Position numbers and translations under genes: made by a program. The notes below the pieces were generated by a model. That model was not told the origin of the DNA. It ran no database searches and saw only the letters and a program-made list of their open reading frames with translations. Below are positions 1 to 13,345 of a stretch of 64,000 nt of DNA, one piece after another; within the stretch, counting starts at the first letter, position 1, and each line of letters starts with the position of its first letter. Source of the DNA: Dermatophagoides farinae. Taxonomy: Eukaryota; Arthropoda; Arachnida; Sarcoptiformes; Pyroglyphidae. The stretch spans positions 7,772,001 to 7,836,000 of the forward strand of contig NC_134677.1 of the NCBI RefSeq assembly GCF_024713945.1, read 5' to 3'.

Positions 1-2425
1 TTTCAAATGTGAAAAAAAAACAATTTTATTTATATGATGATCATGATCATACTTTTTCTTTTTTTTTCGATGACGTTCAAACGAAGATTATTTACCAGAA
101 CTCACAAACTTGTTTTGTCATCATCATCATCATCTGAGAAATTATCGATTTTCACACACGCAAAAAAAAACGCACAGACAAAAATCATCATCACATCTTA
201 TTTGGATGTAGTGGTGGTGGTGGTGAGAAAAAAAAATCAATTTACATTCGGAAAAAAAAGGAAAAAAAAAACTTTGAGGTGAAAATGGGAAATTTATTTC
301 TTGTTTTCAATAAACAATTCTTGATTGAAAAGAATTTTTTTTTTCTTTGAATTGTTGAATGCGGTAATACGATGCTACAAGAGTGATTGTGAAAAGAGAA
401 AAAAAATCTCTCTCTCTCTCTCTCTCGCGATTCATCAATGATTTAGCGATTAACTTAACTGAAAAAAAATGATGATGATGATGATGATAAGTTATTTTGG
501 CCGGAAAAATTTTTTTTCTGTCGAATCGGTTGATAAGATAAGAAATCAAATGAATATACACACACGCACACACATACAAATATAATCAATCCAATGTATT
601 ACAATACAGTGGTATATGCAAACTATGAAAAACAAAACAAAACAACCGAACCAATATATTCGATATAATAATAATAATCGATATTTCCATTTCCATTTAA
701 ATCGAGGAAAAATTTACAAAAAAAAGACGAAAAAAAAAATTTTTTTTTTGTCTTTTTAAATACATGTTTTGTTGGGAAAAAAAAGAAATGAAAACAAATG
801 AAGAATGAAATGGAAGATCATCAAATATTAAATTCCAAGCAATTTAGTTGGCAACCACTATTGTGGTGATGATGATGATGAATAGACCATTTTTTTTCAG
901 GAGATACAAATTTTTTTTCTGCCCATTCTAATCATCATCATCATTTGAATGTTTTGGCCTCGAACTAAAACAAAAAAATAGAAGAAGAAGAGCCTTTAGC
1001 AACAAAAATTTTTTTTTGCTTTGCGTTCTTTTTGTTTTTGTTTCGCCAAAAAAAAAAATGGCCAAAAATCGAATCAATGAGTTATTATTTCTTTTTTTTT
1101 TTTGAAAAAAGTCTAAATATAGATAAAACGAATGCAAAAAAATTACAAGTGCAAGATACAGTAACAAACAATGATGAAAACTGAAAACAGAAACCAAAAA
1201 ACCAAAAAACCAAAAAAAAAATTCTTCATTCAGGTGACCAGAGATCAAGATATCTGGACAACATTGGAAATGATTATCGTATATAGTTGCTTTTTTTCCC
1301 GAAAAATTCAAACAATTATCATACACAAACAAACAAAGATCTTAATCTCAAATAGGAAAAACAATTTTTTTATTAATTTCGTTCAACAGGATTGTTGTTG
1401 TTGTTGTTTTATCAAATGAAATTTTTTTCCCGTTTTTTTTGTGTTTCCTCATTTATAAACACCGTAATAATTTGAATGTGCAAACACTTTGTGCAAATTT
1501 TGTTTTTTTTTTATAGATCGAAATAATAATAAAAAAAAGTGAAAATGATTTTGTCCCAATTATAATTATCAAACAAAATCAAAAAAAAAAAAAAAAAACA
1601 ACGATATTTTCACACACAACCATAAAACGCGGATATGACAACAACACCTTACGGGAGAAAGAAAAATAAATTTTTCGTATTCAAAAATTTCCAAAAATTC
1701 ATTTTTATCTGGACCATGGTAGTCATATATATATGACAAAACAATTTAGATTTTTTTTTCCTCCAGGCTAGCTGCTGTTTTGTTTTTTCGTTCATATGGG
1801 TTTTACTCAAAATAAACATTGAAGCTATATTTATATATATACTGGATATTTATTGAAGAAAATGGATTCTAGAATTAAAAAAACAACAAAAAAAACAACA
1901 AAAATTATTGATAAAATTGTCAATTACATCATCATCATTATTATTATTATTCACATATAATGAATGTGTGTGTACTACACAATAGATCCAATAAAATAGA
2001 TGATGATAGCCAATTAGCATTTAAAAATAGTATGGAATGAATAACTTGTTGTGTTTGCCTTAATTTTTTTTGTTGTTGTTGTTGTTGTTGCTGTTGTTGT
2101 CCATTTGCTGCTCTCATTTTAATGATGATGATGATCATCTTCATATATGCAAAAGAAGAAAAAAAAGGAGAAAAAACGAATGAATGAATGAATGAATGAA
2201 TGAATCTAGATATAAACCGTTTCATTTATTTATTTTCTCTGGATCAACGTCATGAGGATTGGAGAAAAAAAAGAGTACATTATGGAAAGTAAAAAAAAAA
2301 CAAAACAAAACAAAAAAAAAAATATTCGCTTTAGAGACAATAACAATAATAATAACCGACAACGATTATCGCGGGTATATATTCAACGTTCTAATTTTGT
2401 ATTGGCGTATGCTTGCCCGGTTTTG
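1..2425. other. Non-coding, simple-repeat-rich stretch
   Basis: No gene seen. The sequence is AT-rich with homopolymer A/T runs, a (CT)n tract near 405-427, short (ATG)n and (CATT/ATGA)n runs and a (TTG)n tract near 2071-2100. The open frames here translate to repeat-derived Ser, His, Lys or Gln strings and have no splice or domain support. Confidence 0.6.
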
Positions 2426-2436
2426 TATATAAAAAG
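2426..2436 (+). promoter_or_regulatory. TATA box of the espin-like gene
   Basis: TATATAAAAAG lies about 62 bases upstream of the chosen ATG at 2498. Transcription would then start near 2455-2465 with a short 5' UTR. This supports starting the protein at 2498 and not at the more upstream in-frame ATG at 2252, which would put the TATA element inside the coding region. Confidence 0.5.
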
Positions 2437-2497
2437 TGATACATTTTTTGCATTTCTTTTCTTCTTTGAATTTTTTCATAATTTCAATACACACAAC

Positions 2498-5400
2498 ATG
2501 TATAATGCTGATGATCGAATCAAAATATCAACATTGAATCATCAACAAAAGCAAAAATCAACTAAAACAACAACAACAACAACAACAACTACAATAACGA
2601 CGAAAATATTACAACCAAATATTGTTTTAAAAATTAAAACATTGAATCAGAATAATAATTTAGCACGAAATATTCAAACAACTAAGACGACGACGACGAC
2701 GACGACTACATCAGAAACGGATAAGAAATCGGACAACAACGATTCAATCGATATTCATATTGCAACAGCCACAAATGGTAAAATTCATCATCAACAAAAA
2801 GTGAATCTAATATTTAATACGAAAATTCATCATCAACAACAGCAACAATCAATGATTCTAAATGGTGATCAAAAACAATCAAGGCCAATGGCTACTAAAT
2901 TATCAACAACAAATAATCTGACAACTACAGCATCATTGACAACAACAACAACAACAACTACAACAACGACATCATCTAATTCTTTGCCAAAATCATCATC
3001 ATCAAGTTTAAATTCTTCAGATAATGAGAATGATATGGAATTCCATGTTACACCATCATCGTCATCATCGTCATCATCAACAACAAGTATTAATTCATCA
3101 AATGATAGTGAACAATTATTATCAGCTGAAATTGTTACCATTAATAAAGCGTTGATTGCAGCTAAAGAGGGAAATTTAAAATTATTACAGGTAGGTTATA
3201 ATTATTTTGATTTTCAATTTGACGAGATCATTCACCTAATATATAGTAATAATAAAATTGTAAAAATTGGAAAAACCAAGTTTAATTTAATTGTTGGTCA
3301 TTGCACGATTATGGAAATTAAATGCAAAAAAAAACCGCCAATTATTTTGAATTCTAAACAATAGATGGCATGACTAGATTGAATTTTAAAAAAATCTTTT
3401 TTTTTTCATAGTCAATGAAAAATGTATTGGAAAAATCACGTTATATTGAAGGAACATTTGGTGCCAATCTTGTACATTATGCAGCACGAAATGGTGATGT
3501 TAATATTCTAGATTTTTTAATCATAAAATGTGGCCTTAATCCATTATTACGATCCAATGATAATAATGGATATTTACCAACACATGAAGCTGCATTATTG
3601 GGTAAAATTGAAACATTAGCATGGCTTTTAAAGATGACCAATTCATCATTAATGGATCGTGATTATTATGGACATACATATCTTCATTTAGCGGCAAGGT
3701 AAGTGGAAAATAAAATCAATGAAATTTATCGTGATTTTGGTTTTTTGTTTCAAAAAAAAAAAAAAAATGATTGCAAACACACAATATCAATTACACATTG
3801 TGTGGACAACAACAACAACAACAAAAATCCATATAGATCCAAAAAAAAAAATAGATATTTTTAGCATACCTCACCGACACCAAAAAAAAAACACGAAAAC
3901 AAATGCGGTAAAATGGTCAGCACAAAATTAAGGTTATATACATCATCATGTGTCATAAATTTTCGGCCACTTGTTTGATTGGTTTTTGTTGTTTTGTTCA
4001 GAACAACAACAACAACAACAACAAAAAATCAATTCTCTTTCAGTTTCAACTTGAATAATGATAATAAATAAATTAATTGAAAAAAAAATTGAAACAACAA
4101 CAAAAAGAACAAAATGATGAGGTTTTTTTCTGTTTGGGTGAGAAAAAAAAAACAGAAAGTTTTGCCGCTTTGTTTCTCTCTCTCTCTCTCTTTCGTTCTT
4201 TCTTTCATCATTTTTTTTTCAAATAAGTTACAGTGAAATGAAAAATCAAAAACCAAAAACTAGATCAAAATGAATGATGAATCATTTTAGTTTGTTGTGT
4301 AGTCATTTGTGTACTACTATTTTTGGTATTTCGTTTTTTATTTTTTAATTTTGTTTTTTTTCACTTAATTTTATTTTATGTGTTTGTTTTATTTTTCTTC
4401 GTGATTATAATCATCGACTAAAACAACAAAAAAAAAATGATGAAAAGAAATGGTCATTCATCAGTAATCAATTGGCTATTAAAAGAGGCTAAAATGTCCA
4501 CAATGGATATAAATAAAATGGGTGCATTACCATTACATTATGCAGCAGCTAAAGGATGTTTAGAATGTGTACGATTATTAATAGAATCACCATGTCAGAA
4601 TCTAAGGTAAGAATCAATTTCTATATTTTTTTTTGCCAAAAAAAATCAAAATTTTTTCTCTTCTTTAAAATAGTGCAAATGCACAAATGGAAAACAATGT
4701 TACACCGGTTTATTTGGCTGCACAAGAAGGACATCTTGATGTTTTGAAATATTTAGTCCATATGGCCGGTAATGGTTCATTATTGATACGAGCCAAAGAT
4801 GGTATGACACCATTACATGCAGCTGCACAAACGGGTGCATTAAATTGTCTTAAATGGATGGTATATATGTTTTCATTTTAAATGAATGAATTTCATTTAA
4901 TTTAATTTTCACTTTTTTTTCAATTACTATTATCCATTCAAGATTGAAGAACAAAAAATTGATCCAAATATTCGTGATAATGATGGTGCAACAGCCATAC
5001 ATTTTGCTGCTAGTCGTGGCCATATTGAAATAATAAAATATCTACTCGAACATAATGCCTATTTGATTCATGATAAATATGGCAAAAGTCCATTGAATGA
5101 TGCTGCCGAAAATGAACAAGTAGAAGTGAGTGTGTTTGCAAAAAAATTTTCTTTACAATTTCATTATTCAAGAAATGGTCTAATTTTTATTTTGTTTTCT
5201 GCCACATTTTCACGGAAATAATTTAAATAAATATCTAGTGTTTAAAATTATTGATTGAACATCATGCTTGTAAATTATATCCAACCACAACAACAATGAA
5301 AATGTTACAATCAGATCGTAATAATAAAATGACAACGATTGCAGCTAATTCGATTCATTCGGATCAAAATGGATCAAACAGCAGCTGCAGCAGCAGCAGC

Positions 5401-8214
5401 AGCAAAAACTTTTTGACCAATGATCATCATTGTCATTTATCATCATCAATGGTATTTATTTAATTCAATTTCAATGATTTATTTTTTTTTCTTTATTCCA
5501 TTTTATTGATTGATTAATAGTCATGTGAATTATATCCGGATTCAAATCAACAACTACAACAACAATCAACAATGGCGTCAAAACAACAACAACAACAACA
5601 ACAATTGTGTTGCCATTCTTATTGTGGTCGACAAATGTTATCAACAACCTGTCTAAATGATTATGATAATAATGATGATGAATCTACAACTATAGCAAAA
5701 ATAGCTACACCGACATCAGATTGTTGTTGTACCAAGTGTTGTAAAATTTCGACCAATCATAATATTATGGCAACGAAACGTAAATCTAAATATAAAATTT
5801 ATTATCCTGAACATAATAATAATGATGACGGTAACTGTATCATTGGTGGTTTGCATCATCATTTGGAATTAAAAAATCCATCTGTACGTTTACCGTCGTC
5901 GTCGACAAAGACTATCCAATGTGAATGTTTTTATAATGGTGGTCAATATGATTATTGTTGTTGTTGTTGCCATTCAACGGTTAATAATAATACGGAAATG
6001 TCTCAATATCCAATATCCGCAACATCATCATCATCATCATTCCGATCTTTTAATAAATGTCCCACATCCTCATCATCATCAACATCATCATCAACACCAT
6101 CATCATCCACATCATCATCATCATCATGGACATCATTCATTATTACAATGTACAAAATCGTCGAAGAAAATTTTTCTTGAAAAACGGAAATTATGTCGAA
6201 ATAGTAATAAACAGCAACAACAACATCATCATCATAAAATGAAAATCGGTAATAAAAAATTTTTTTTCTGAATCGAGAATCAAATATTTATTTATTTTTT
6301 TTTTAATTTCAGCCGAAATTCATTCAAATTCCGATCAAATAGATGATTATACAAATCATGAAATGAATGGAAAACGAAATCTACAGAATTCCGGTAATAC
6401 AAGCCCTACGGATGTTTATAGTAGTACAAGTACCGATGAAGGAATCTATCAAGAATTGGATGATGATACTGCAAGCAATGAGGAAACGATGATGATTGCA
6501 AGTGAAAGAAAATGTAAATATCAAACGATTAAACCGGAAAAGGTAACATCTTTATCATCATCATCATCATCGATTCCACCACCGCCGCCACCTCCACCAC
6601 CACCAAATTTTATGCAATCATCATCATCATCACCATATCAGCAGCAATCATCATTTTCATTGCGAAAAGCAACAATAAATTCGACAAACAATACAGATTC
6701 TGAAAATTCTGACCAGAATAATTCAACATCATCATCATCATCAAATGTTCATCATCAAACACGTTATATTAAAAATACGAATGGTAAAAAAACCATCATG
6801 CAACAATTATTTATACCGCCACAATTTAGTTCACCACCAACAAATAATTCAAATATTAAACCATCCGAATATTTGAAACGTATTGTGGCAACAAAATCAA
6901 TTTCAACATCATCATATGTTTCGAATACAAATCATATTCGTAATAGTAATAGTAATAATAAATATGAATACATTCATGATACTGGATTTCTGCAACGAAG
7001 TGCATCAGAAAATCATCTATTGGCCAATATTAATCGAAGTAAATATGATTTTCTACATCGTAATGATGATGATTGTATGAATAATCGTATCATGATGATT
7101 GATAAATCAGAAACTGAATCCAATATTGATTTATATTCGGAAACAAACAATGATGGTGATGATGATGAAGATGATGATGATGATTATGAAGCAACGAATA
7201 ATAAGGATGATGATGATGATGATGATACATTTTCCGTTAAAAGTAAATCATCAAAGAAAAATGCTGTTCCATCTAATCAGATTGGTGTAATGTCCAAGAT
7301 TGCCTTTTCTAATGCTACATATTCGATAACGAATGATCAATTGAAAAACATTATGCTTAAATCAACAACAATGAATAGTAATAATAATAATAATAGTGCT
7401 CAACGGATTGATGATGATAATTTAGTCAATAATAAAAATGATTTGATTCAAGAATTAAAAGTGGCTAAAAATCTTGATGGTATTAAAAAAGTGAAAGCAA
7501 ATCATCGAAATCTTAATGAAGTAATTTACTTTTCATGTATTCAACACAGTAGCTTTTTTTTCTAATTTCTTGTTTTTTTTCCACTCTTGACGAACAAAAC
7601 AAAAAAAAATTAGGTCAAAAATAAAATCGCTCAATTGGCACAAAATTTTACGGTTGAAGAGTTTTTAAAAACAATACCAGAAAAAGATCCAAAAGGTAAT
7701 GAAATCCCGCCATGGAAACGGCATATGTTGGCGAAAAAAGCAGCGGAAAAAGCCAAAAAAGAGGCCGAAGAAGCAATACGTAAAGAATTTGAGGACAGAA
7801 AATCTCGTTCAATACCAGAATGGAAAAGACAATTGTTGAAAAAAGAATGTAGTGTTGATTCATCAATGTATAATCAACAAAACAATGGCAATTATATCAG
7901 GTATATGGAATTTTTTCCCTTTATAATCTAATGATTTTGTTTTTATCAATCTATCCAACAGAATCAATTCAGTAATCCAGATGAATAATCCGTATCATCA
8001 TCATCAATACAATGGATTAGCGAGACAACAACAACAACAACAACCACCACCAATAAAGGAATCAAATTCGAATGATAAATATTCTGGACAGAATATTGAT
8101 AGTAAACAATCATCATCATCATCATCAAATAATAATGATGATAACATTAATAATAACAGCCATCAAAATATTTTCAATTTTCGTTTAAGGAAAACAAATT
8201 CAATTTATTGGTGA
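2498..8214 (+). CDS. Espin/forked-like actin-bundling protein with ankyrin repeats (10 exons)
   Basis: Exons: 2498-3190, 3412-3698, 4448-4606, 4674-4860, 4943-5125, 5239-5451, 5521-6248, 6313-7520, 7614-7900, 7962-8214. About 1,400 residues. Residues 1 to about 214 are Thr/Asn/Ser-rich linker. Residues about 215-513 hold roughly eight ankyrin repeats (for example [40 protein letters not shown]). A Ser/Asp/Asn-rich region with a run of ten prolines follows in exon 8, and exon 9 carries the C-terminal module with [19 protein letters not shown] and IPEWKRQLL. In espin/forked proteins that block binds and bundles F-actin, the repeats can bind myosin III, and polyproline can bind profilin. Introns are GT-AG and phases agree throughout, except that exon 7 enters in one frame and leaves in another (see findings). 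The family call is secure; orthology to forked rather than espin is a naming question. Confidence 0.88.
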
Positions 8215-8369
8215 AAAATGGCCGAGAATTTTTGTTGATTTATTCGAAAGAAAAACATTCTCATTTTTCTGGAATTTAATAATATAATATAAAATTCGAG
8301 TAAAATTACAATGTGCTTTTGTCGTGTTTTATTCAATTTTAGCTTTTTTTCCCGACAATTTTTTTAATC

Positions 8370-8375
8370 AATAAA
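8370..8375 (+). terminator. Polyadenylation signal, espin-like gene
   Basis: AATAAA lies 155 bases after the stop codon at 8214, in an AT-rich 3' UTR. Confidence 0.4.
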
Positions 8376-9229
8376 TGATATTTTTAATTGTTAACAATAT
8401 AAAATTACGTATTTCGAATTAATCAATCAATGGGTGATGAACAAGGAGAAAGAAAAACAGCAACAGATGTATATTTTATGTAAACTTTCATCAATAGTTT
8501 GTGTGTGTATTTGTAATTGAGCCATTGTGTGTGTGTGTGTGTAATAATTATTGAAAATTTCATCATCATCATCATCATCTTGATCAATTATCGACAAGTC
8601 AAACCAAAAAAAAAAGTAAATTAAATTACCGAAAAGTTATTCTTAGTATATCCATTCGTATTTCATTTGTATTGAATTATTTGTGTGGCTTAGGTGTGTG
8701 TGTGTGTGAATTCAAATGAATGTGAAAACAGATCAATAGATTGATAGATAGATAAATAGATGCGATTCAGTTGTTGTTTTTTTTCTCAAATTCAATAATA
8801 AAAGAGAAAAGAAAATCAACAATAAAATGACAACAGTTGACAACGTGATTACTACTAAATTGGAAATAATTTAATGGTGAAAATTTTTCAAAATTTCCAT
8901 ATATTCAAATAAGGATAATATATAGGCTCGTTAATGATGTGATGAAAACAGGTGGGTAGTTTTATATTGTAATTTGTTGTATTTTGTATTGTAAATAATC
9001 GATAATTTTGTTATTTGTATTTTTTTCTGCTAAATTACGAATTATATAATGAATTACTGAAGACAGACAGACATGAATTGATGTATATTCTATGCTCTCA
9101 AAATGTTTGGTTGTTGTGGTTGTTATATTTATATATTGATGATCTTGATGATGAATAGATAGATATATAGAAAAAAAAAGATTTATCAAAAATAACGTCT
9201 TTCAACTTCAAACTTTGATTTTTTGTCCA
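8376..9229. other. Intergenic spacer between convergent genes
   Basis: Simple repeats only: short (GT)n near 8526-8542 and 8696-8709, (ATC)n near 8561-8579, and GATA/AGAT runs near 8739-8760. No coding signal seen. Confidence 0.5.
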
Positions 9230-9235
9230 TTTATT
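9230..9235 (-). terminator. Polyadenylation signal, CIDE-N gene
   Basis: TTTATT on the plus strand (AATAAA on the minus strand), 20 bases beyond the stop codon of the minus-strand gene. The 3' UTR would be very short, so another signal could be used. Confidence 0.3.
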
Positions 9236-9254
9236 TGTGATTTTGGTGTGATTT

Positions 9255-10730
9255 TCAAAAATATCCTGGATGTTCCATCAGTGAATAATATTGGCCATTA
9301 TAGACAACACCAATCTCTCTTAACATATCGCCTTTGATGATAGCTTTTATAAGCCAATTATAACAATCGATACTTTCTTTATCTCTTTCCAATTTATCAA
9401 TATCGATTATTTTCGATTTTAATCGTTCCAATATAATGCCAATATCTTTAATGCTTAAATGTTTTTTATGATTAGCCGATAATTGATCAACAAGCATTAG
9501 ATAACGTTCACAGAATTGTTCATCATCATCATCACGTTCGGTTGTTTCGGTTTCAGAATCATCACTAGAACTAACATTACCATCAACAATATGTCCATTG
9601 ATTAGACCCATTAACGATATGTTTCGTTTGTTAGCTCCGTTGAATGATGTGCAATTTGAATCGATACTTTTCTCGATGTCCATAAAACGAACATGACCTT
9701 TTTTCGCTTTTGATTGAGCAACAATATTGGCATCAATTTGAGCTGATGATGAACCTTTTTCAAAAGGTGATGTCGCCTTATTGGTTGTAGTAACAGTTGG
9801 TGAAATCGTACGACTAAGATCAAGTATTGGTGATGTTCCTACGGATTTGCTAACTTTGATTGAGCCACCATCACGATGTAATGAAGAACAATGAAAATCA
9901 CAATAAGAAGTGAGATCATGAGCTGAGCTAAAATCATCAATTGCTCGATCAATGAATGAAAAATCATCGGCAGATAATGTTTTATATGGCAGTGCTGATC
10001 GATAGGCTGCTAATGTATTTAGATTTCTTACGCTTCTCAAATATGATTCATATGATTTGGCACGACTAGAATTCGGTCGTGGAAATGTTGAGCTATACAC
10101 TTTATCGCCAAATTGAGCGTATGAAGAAGGCTGTGAAGACAATTTCCAGGAAGGCTCTTCAAAATCACTTAGATATTTGAATTTATTATCATGTTCCCAT
10201 TGTAATGTGACAGTGATGAATCCTTGATCATCTTTGATTGACCAAGCTGGTGATTTATTGGCTAATTTTAATGTATTGATAGTATCACAAACAATCTGTG
10301 GAATAGCGGATAATGCTGAAAAAAAACATTATTGTTAAATGCAATTCAAATCAGAACGAAAAAAAAACTCAAAGAAATTACCAGATTTAAGTGCATCCAT
10401 TCCTGGTGGTAGCCAATTTTCATCATCACGAAGTAATAGAAAAATTGTATCCTTTTCAGCTGATTGAAAATATGAATCATCTTCCACTTCTGTACCATCA
10501 TTTTCAAATACAACACGTAGATAACGATAATTTTCATAGCCCAATTTTTCAGCTCCACGAATCTTGAATTCTTGAAGATTTGAGGCAGTTATTGATTTAC
10601 GTTTCTGTCGATCTGATGACCAAACTTTATATGGTCTAGGTTGATTTGAATGCTAATGAGAATTAATATAAAAAATTAAATCAAACAAAATTGGAAAAGA
10701 AAAATGGAAAAAAATTACCGATCGAGACAT
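9255..10730 (-). CDS. CIDE-N domain protein, DNA fragmentation factor-related (Drep-like)
   Basis: Three exons, read right to left: 10730-10719 (12 bases, MSRS), 10652-10382 and 10315-9255, giving 447 residues. Residues about 9-90 form a CIDE-N domain (RPYKVWSSDRQKRK, RVVFENDGTEVEDDSYF, DTIFLLLRDDENWLPPG), the pairing module of DFF40/DFF45, CIDE and insect Drep proteins. Acidic and basic faces of this domain make hetero- and homo-oligomers. After it come a conserved-looking stretch (residues about 95-150), a Ser/Thr-rich linker with an acidic run, and a C-terminal helical segment ending in YYSLMEHPGYF. No nuclease motif is seen, so it is not the DFF40-type enzyme. Length and the long C-terminal part suit the Drep-2/Drep-3 group better than short DFF45, but that subgroup is inference. 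The splice phases (0, then 1) agree. Confidence 0.85.
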
Positions 10731-12364
10731 GGCAATACAGTACAATATCGATTTTCATCAATCGATGTTGTTGTTGTTGTTGTTGTTCATTGCATTTGAT
10801 CACAAAATTCAACTTAGACATTGCTATATTGTAGAAACATTTTTGTTGTAAAATAATTTTCTTGAATTGATTGATTTGGCAGTAATTTTTTTTTCGCTAT
10901 TAATTAATTTTATTATTATTATATGTATAAACGGAAGCCAAAAAACGAAAAAAAAGTGGCTATGTACACAACATTAATACATGATGATGATGATGATGAT
11001 GGTGATAAGCTTGAAGATTGAAGAAAAAAGCACTGGGGCGAAAATTAAATTTTCAAATGATCGAAACAAACAAACCAAAGCAAAAAAAAAAAAACAATGG
11101 AACAAAAATGTAGCAGAAAAAAAACAAAACAAAAACAAACAAACAAAAAATTAGAATAACAAAATTGACAATCACAAAATCAAAAACAGGAAAAAAAATT
11201 TTTATACAAAGACAAATGAATGATGATGATGATGATGGTGATGAGAATGTTGATGATGATGATGTTTATGTCTATCAATGATGATGTTGATGATGATGAT
11301 GATCATTGAAAGATGTTCATGTTTCGATTTTTTTTTTTGCTCTGGTTTTATCTATCCATCCATTGGATCTATTGGTCTAATCGTAGTCGTTTGAATGACC
11401 TAAAATCCGTTGAATCAGTTTTTCTTCTTCTTCTTCTTTCTGTCATTTTTCTTTTGGCTTCATTTTGTACTATATGATGGAACAAGAACAATTCTATATA
11501 GTTCTTTTGGTACATTTAAAGTATTTGAAAACATAGAATTAGATGCATATAGCCATAAACAATCATGGACAATCATCATCATCAATATTATTGGCCTACT
11601 GTGATCTACCACTACCAAAAAAAAAGAGAAAACAAAACAAAACAAAACAAAACAAAAAAATAATCTGCAGTGTGATGCGTATGGGCAATAATTTTTTTTG
11701 AAGAAGAATTTTGTTCCAAAAAAAAAAATAAAAATTTTGCGCAAGATTCGAATTGTTGCTGCCATATATACAACTTGGCCAACTTTTATTCTTATTCACT
11801 CTCATCTTCATTCGGCATTTTATTCTTCTTCTTCTTATTATTCTATACCATTGATAAATGTAAAATGGAAAAAAAGTAGGTCTTTACCGAATAAGAAGAA
11901 AAAAAAATCCGACTTTTTTTTTTGCTGTCTGTCTGATTTACTTGATGTGTCAGTGTCGTTGATCTATTGATGAAGAAAAGGATCTACGATGCCAGAGCAA
12001 TGTCCAGCAGCAGCAGCAGCAGCATACTGATATATTGATTGAATTTCATTTCATTTCATTTTTTTCGACATAAGAATATAAATTGAATCAATAATTTTTG
12101 CTTGATCGAATTCAATATATCCAATTTTTTTGATTTTTTTTTCCTAATTTTCAAATGAAAAACTGACAATTGTTCATCATCGGATTATACCATGAAAGTA
12201 ATGTTCAATGATACTTACATCGTATATCGACAATGATAATTTTCTTAAGCTCGTGATCATTTTTTTTTGTTATTATTGTTTTCGATGATGATTGACAAGA
12301 TACTTTTGGTGAATTTTATTTGTTTTATATAACATATATATAAAAAAGATCAAAGAATCGAACA
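10731..12364. other. Intergenic spacer upstream of two divergent genes
   Basis: The 5' flanks of the CIDE-N gene (-) and PEX14 (+) meet here. It contains (GTT)n near 10768-10786, (GAT)n near 10982-11002 and 11222-11310, (ACAAA)n near 11633-11657 and (CAG)n near 12006-12023. The open frames are translations of these repeats; no gene seen. Confidence 0.5.
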
Positions 12365-13123
12365 ATGGCAACCGAACAAGTAGTAAGTTTATGAATGTTA
12401 TTAAATAAATTGATTAAAAATCAATCTGTTTTTTTTTTGCTCTTGAAATCTAAAATAAAAAAGTTGACGGTTATCGAAAATTCGGCTAAAACAAATGTAT
12501 TGGATCAACAAAATGGAAACAATAGCAATAGTGGTTATGTAATGATACGAAAATATTTAATCAATTCAGCTGTGAATTTTTTGCAAAATTCTCGTCTCAA
12601 ATTATCTACAAATGATGCAAAACGTACATTTTTACTTGACAAAGGTCTAACGGCTGATGAAATTGATTTGGCATTTGAATTGGCCATACGAAAACCAATG
12701 AACGATGAAACGATTCTAAAAGAATTGGACATAATTTCCAATAGTAACATGTCATTGATTGGTCGATCATTTTCTATGTTTTATCAATTTTTACTTTGGA
12801 CCGGATTCATATATGGATCTTATACGATTTATTGGGAAAAAATACATCCATATCTGTTTGAAACAGCAAAAAATGATCGTCCTGAAGAGAAAATTTATGA
12901 AAAAATAGAAGAACTCAAAACACAAATCACCGAAATGAACACAAATCTATCAATAGTGCATGAATTCATTACAACATATTGTCGGCTAAGAGATGATTCG
13001 ACAATGAAAATGAAAACTGAACTATCTTCAATCAAAGCTTTACTTGTTAATCGTCATCAATTTCCATCTGTACCCACAATACCTAAATGGCAACTTACGA
13101 ATGGCAATAGCAATGGTGAATAA
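12365..13123 (+). CDS. PEX14: Peroxin-14, peroxisomal import docking protein
   Basis: Two exons: 12365-12382 (MATEQV) and 12464-13123, joined in phase 0, giving 225 residues. Residues about 33-80 match the Pex14 N-terminal domain (AVNFLQNSRLK, RTFLLDKGLTADEIDLAFELA). In this family the domain binds the WxxxF/Y motifs of the PTS1 receptor Pex5 and also Pex19. A hydrophobic segment at residues about 111-130 (FYQFLLWTGFIYGSYTIYW) would be the membrane anchor, followed by a predicted coiled coil (residues about 150-175). It should dock cargo-loaded receptor at the peroxisome membrane. At 225 residues it is shorter than vertebrate PEX14 (about 377), mainly lacking the long acidic C-terminal tail. 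The start is supported by the donor GTAAGT directly after codon 6. Confidence 0.9.
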
Positions 13124-13132
13124 TCGATAAAA

Positions 13133-13138
13133 AATAAA
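13133..13138 (+). terminator. Polyadenylation signal, PEX14
   Basis: AATAAA lies 10 bases after the PEX14 stop codon, followed by a T-rich stretch. Confidence 0.45.
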
Positions 13139-13182
13139 CACCAGTGATAAATTCAAGTTAACTATTGTTTTTTTTTTTAATT

Positions 13183-13188
13183 TTTATT
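13183..13188 (-). terminator. Polyadenylation signal, esterase-like gene
   Basis: TTTATT on the plus strand (AATAAA on the minus strand), about 158 bases downstream of the esterase-like stop. It faces the PEX14 signal 45 bases away. Confidence 0.4.
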
Positions 13189-13345
13189 CATATACAAAGT
13201 AATATATTCTATTTACATCTTATTTTTTACATTATCATGAATAAAATCTGGGTATAAAAAAAAATGAATGTTTCAATAATAAAAAGGATACGTGAATATA
13301 TGTACAAAAAAAGAAGAAGAAATTTAGAGAGAAAAATATTGTAAT

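Noticed and set aside
2252-2497. In-frame upstream extension of the espin-like gene
   Set aside because: It is Lys/Asn-rich repeat translation and would place the TATA element inside the coding region; the ATG at 2498 is preferred.
6057-6242. Third-frame open stretch in espin exon 7
   Set aside because: It is an Ile-rich reading of the CATCAT repeat and joins neither neighbouring exon.
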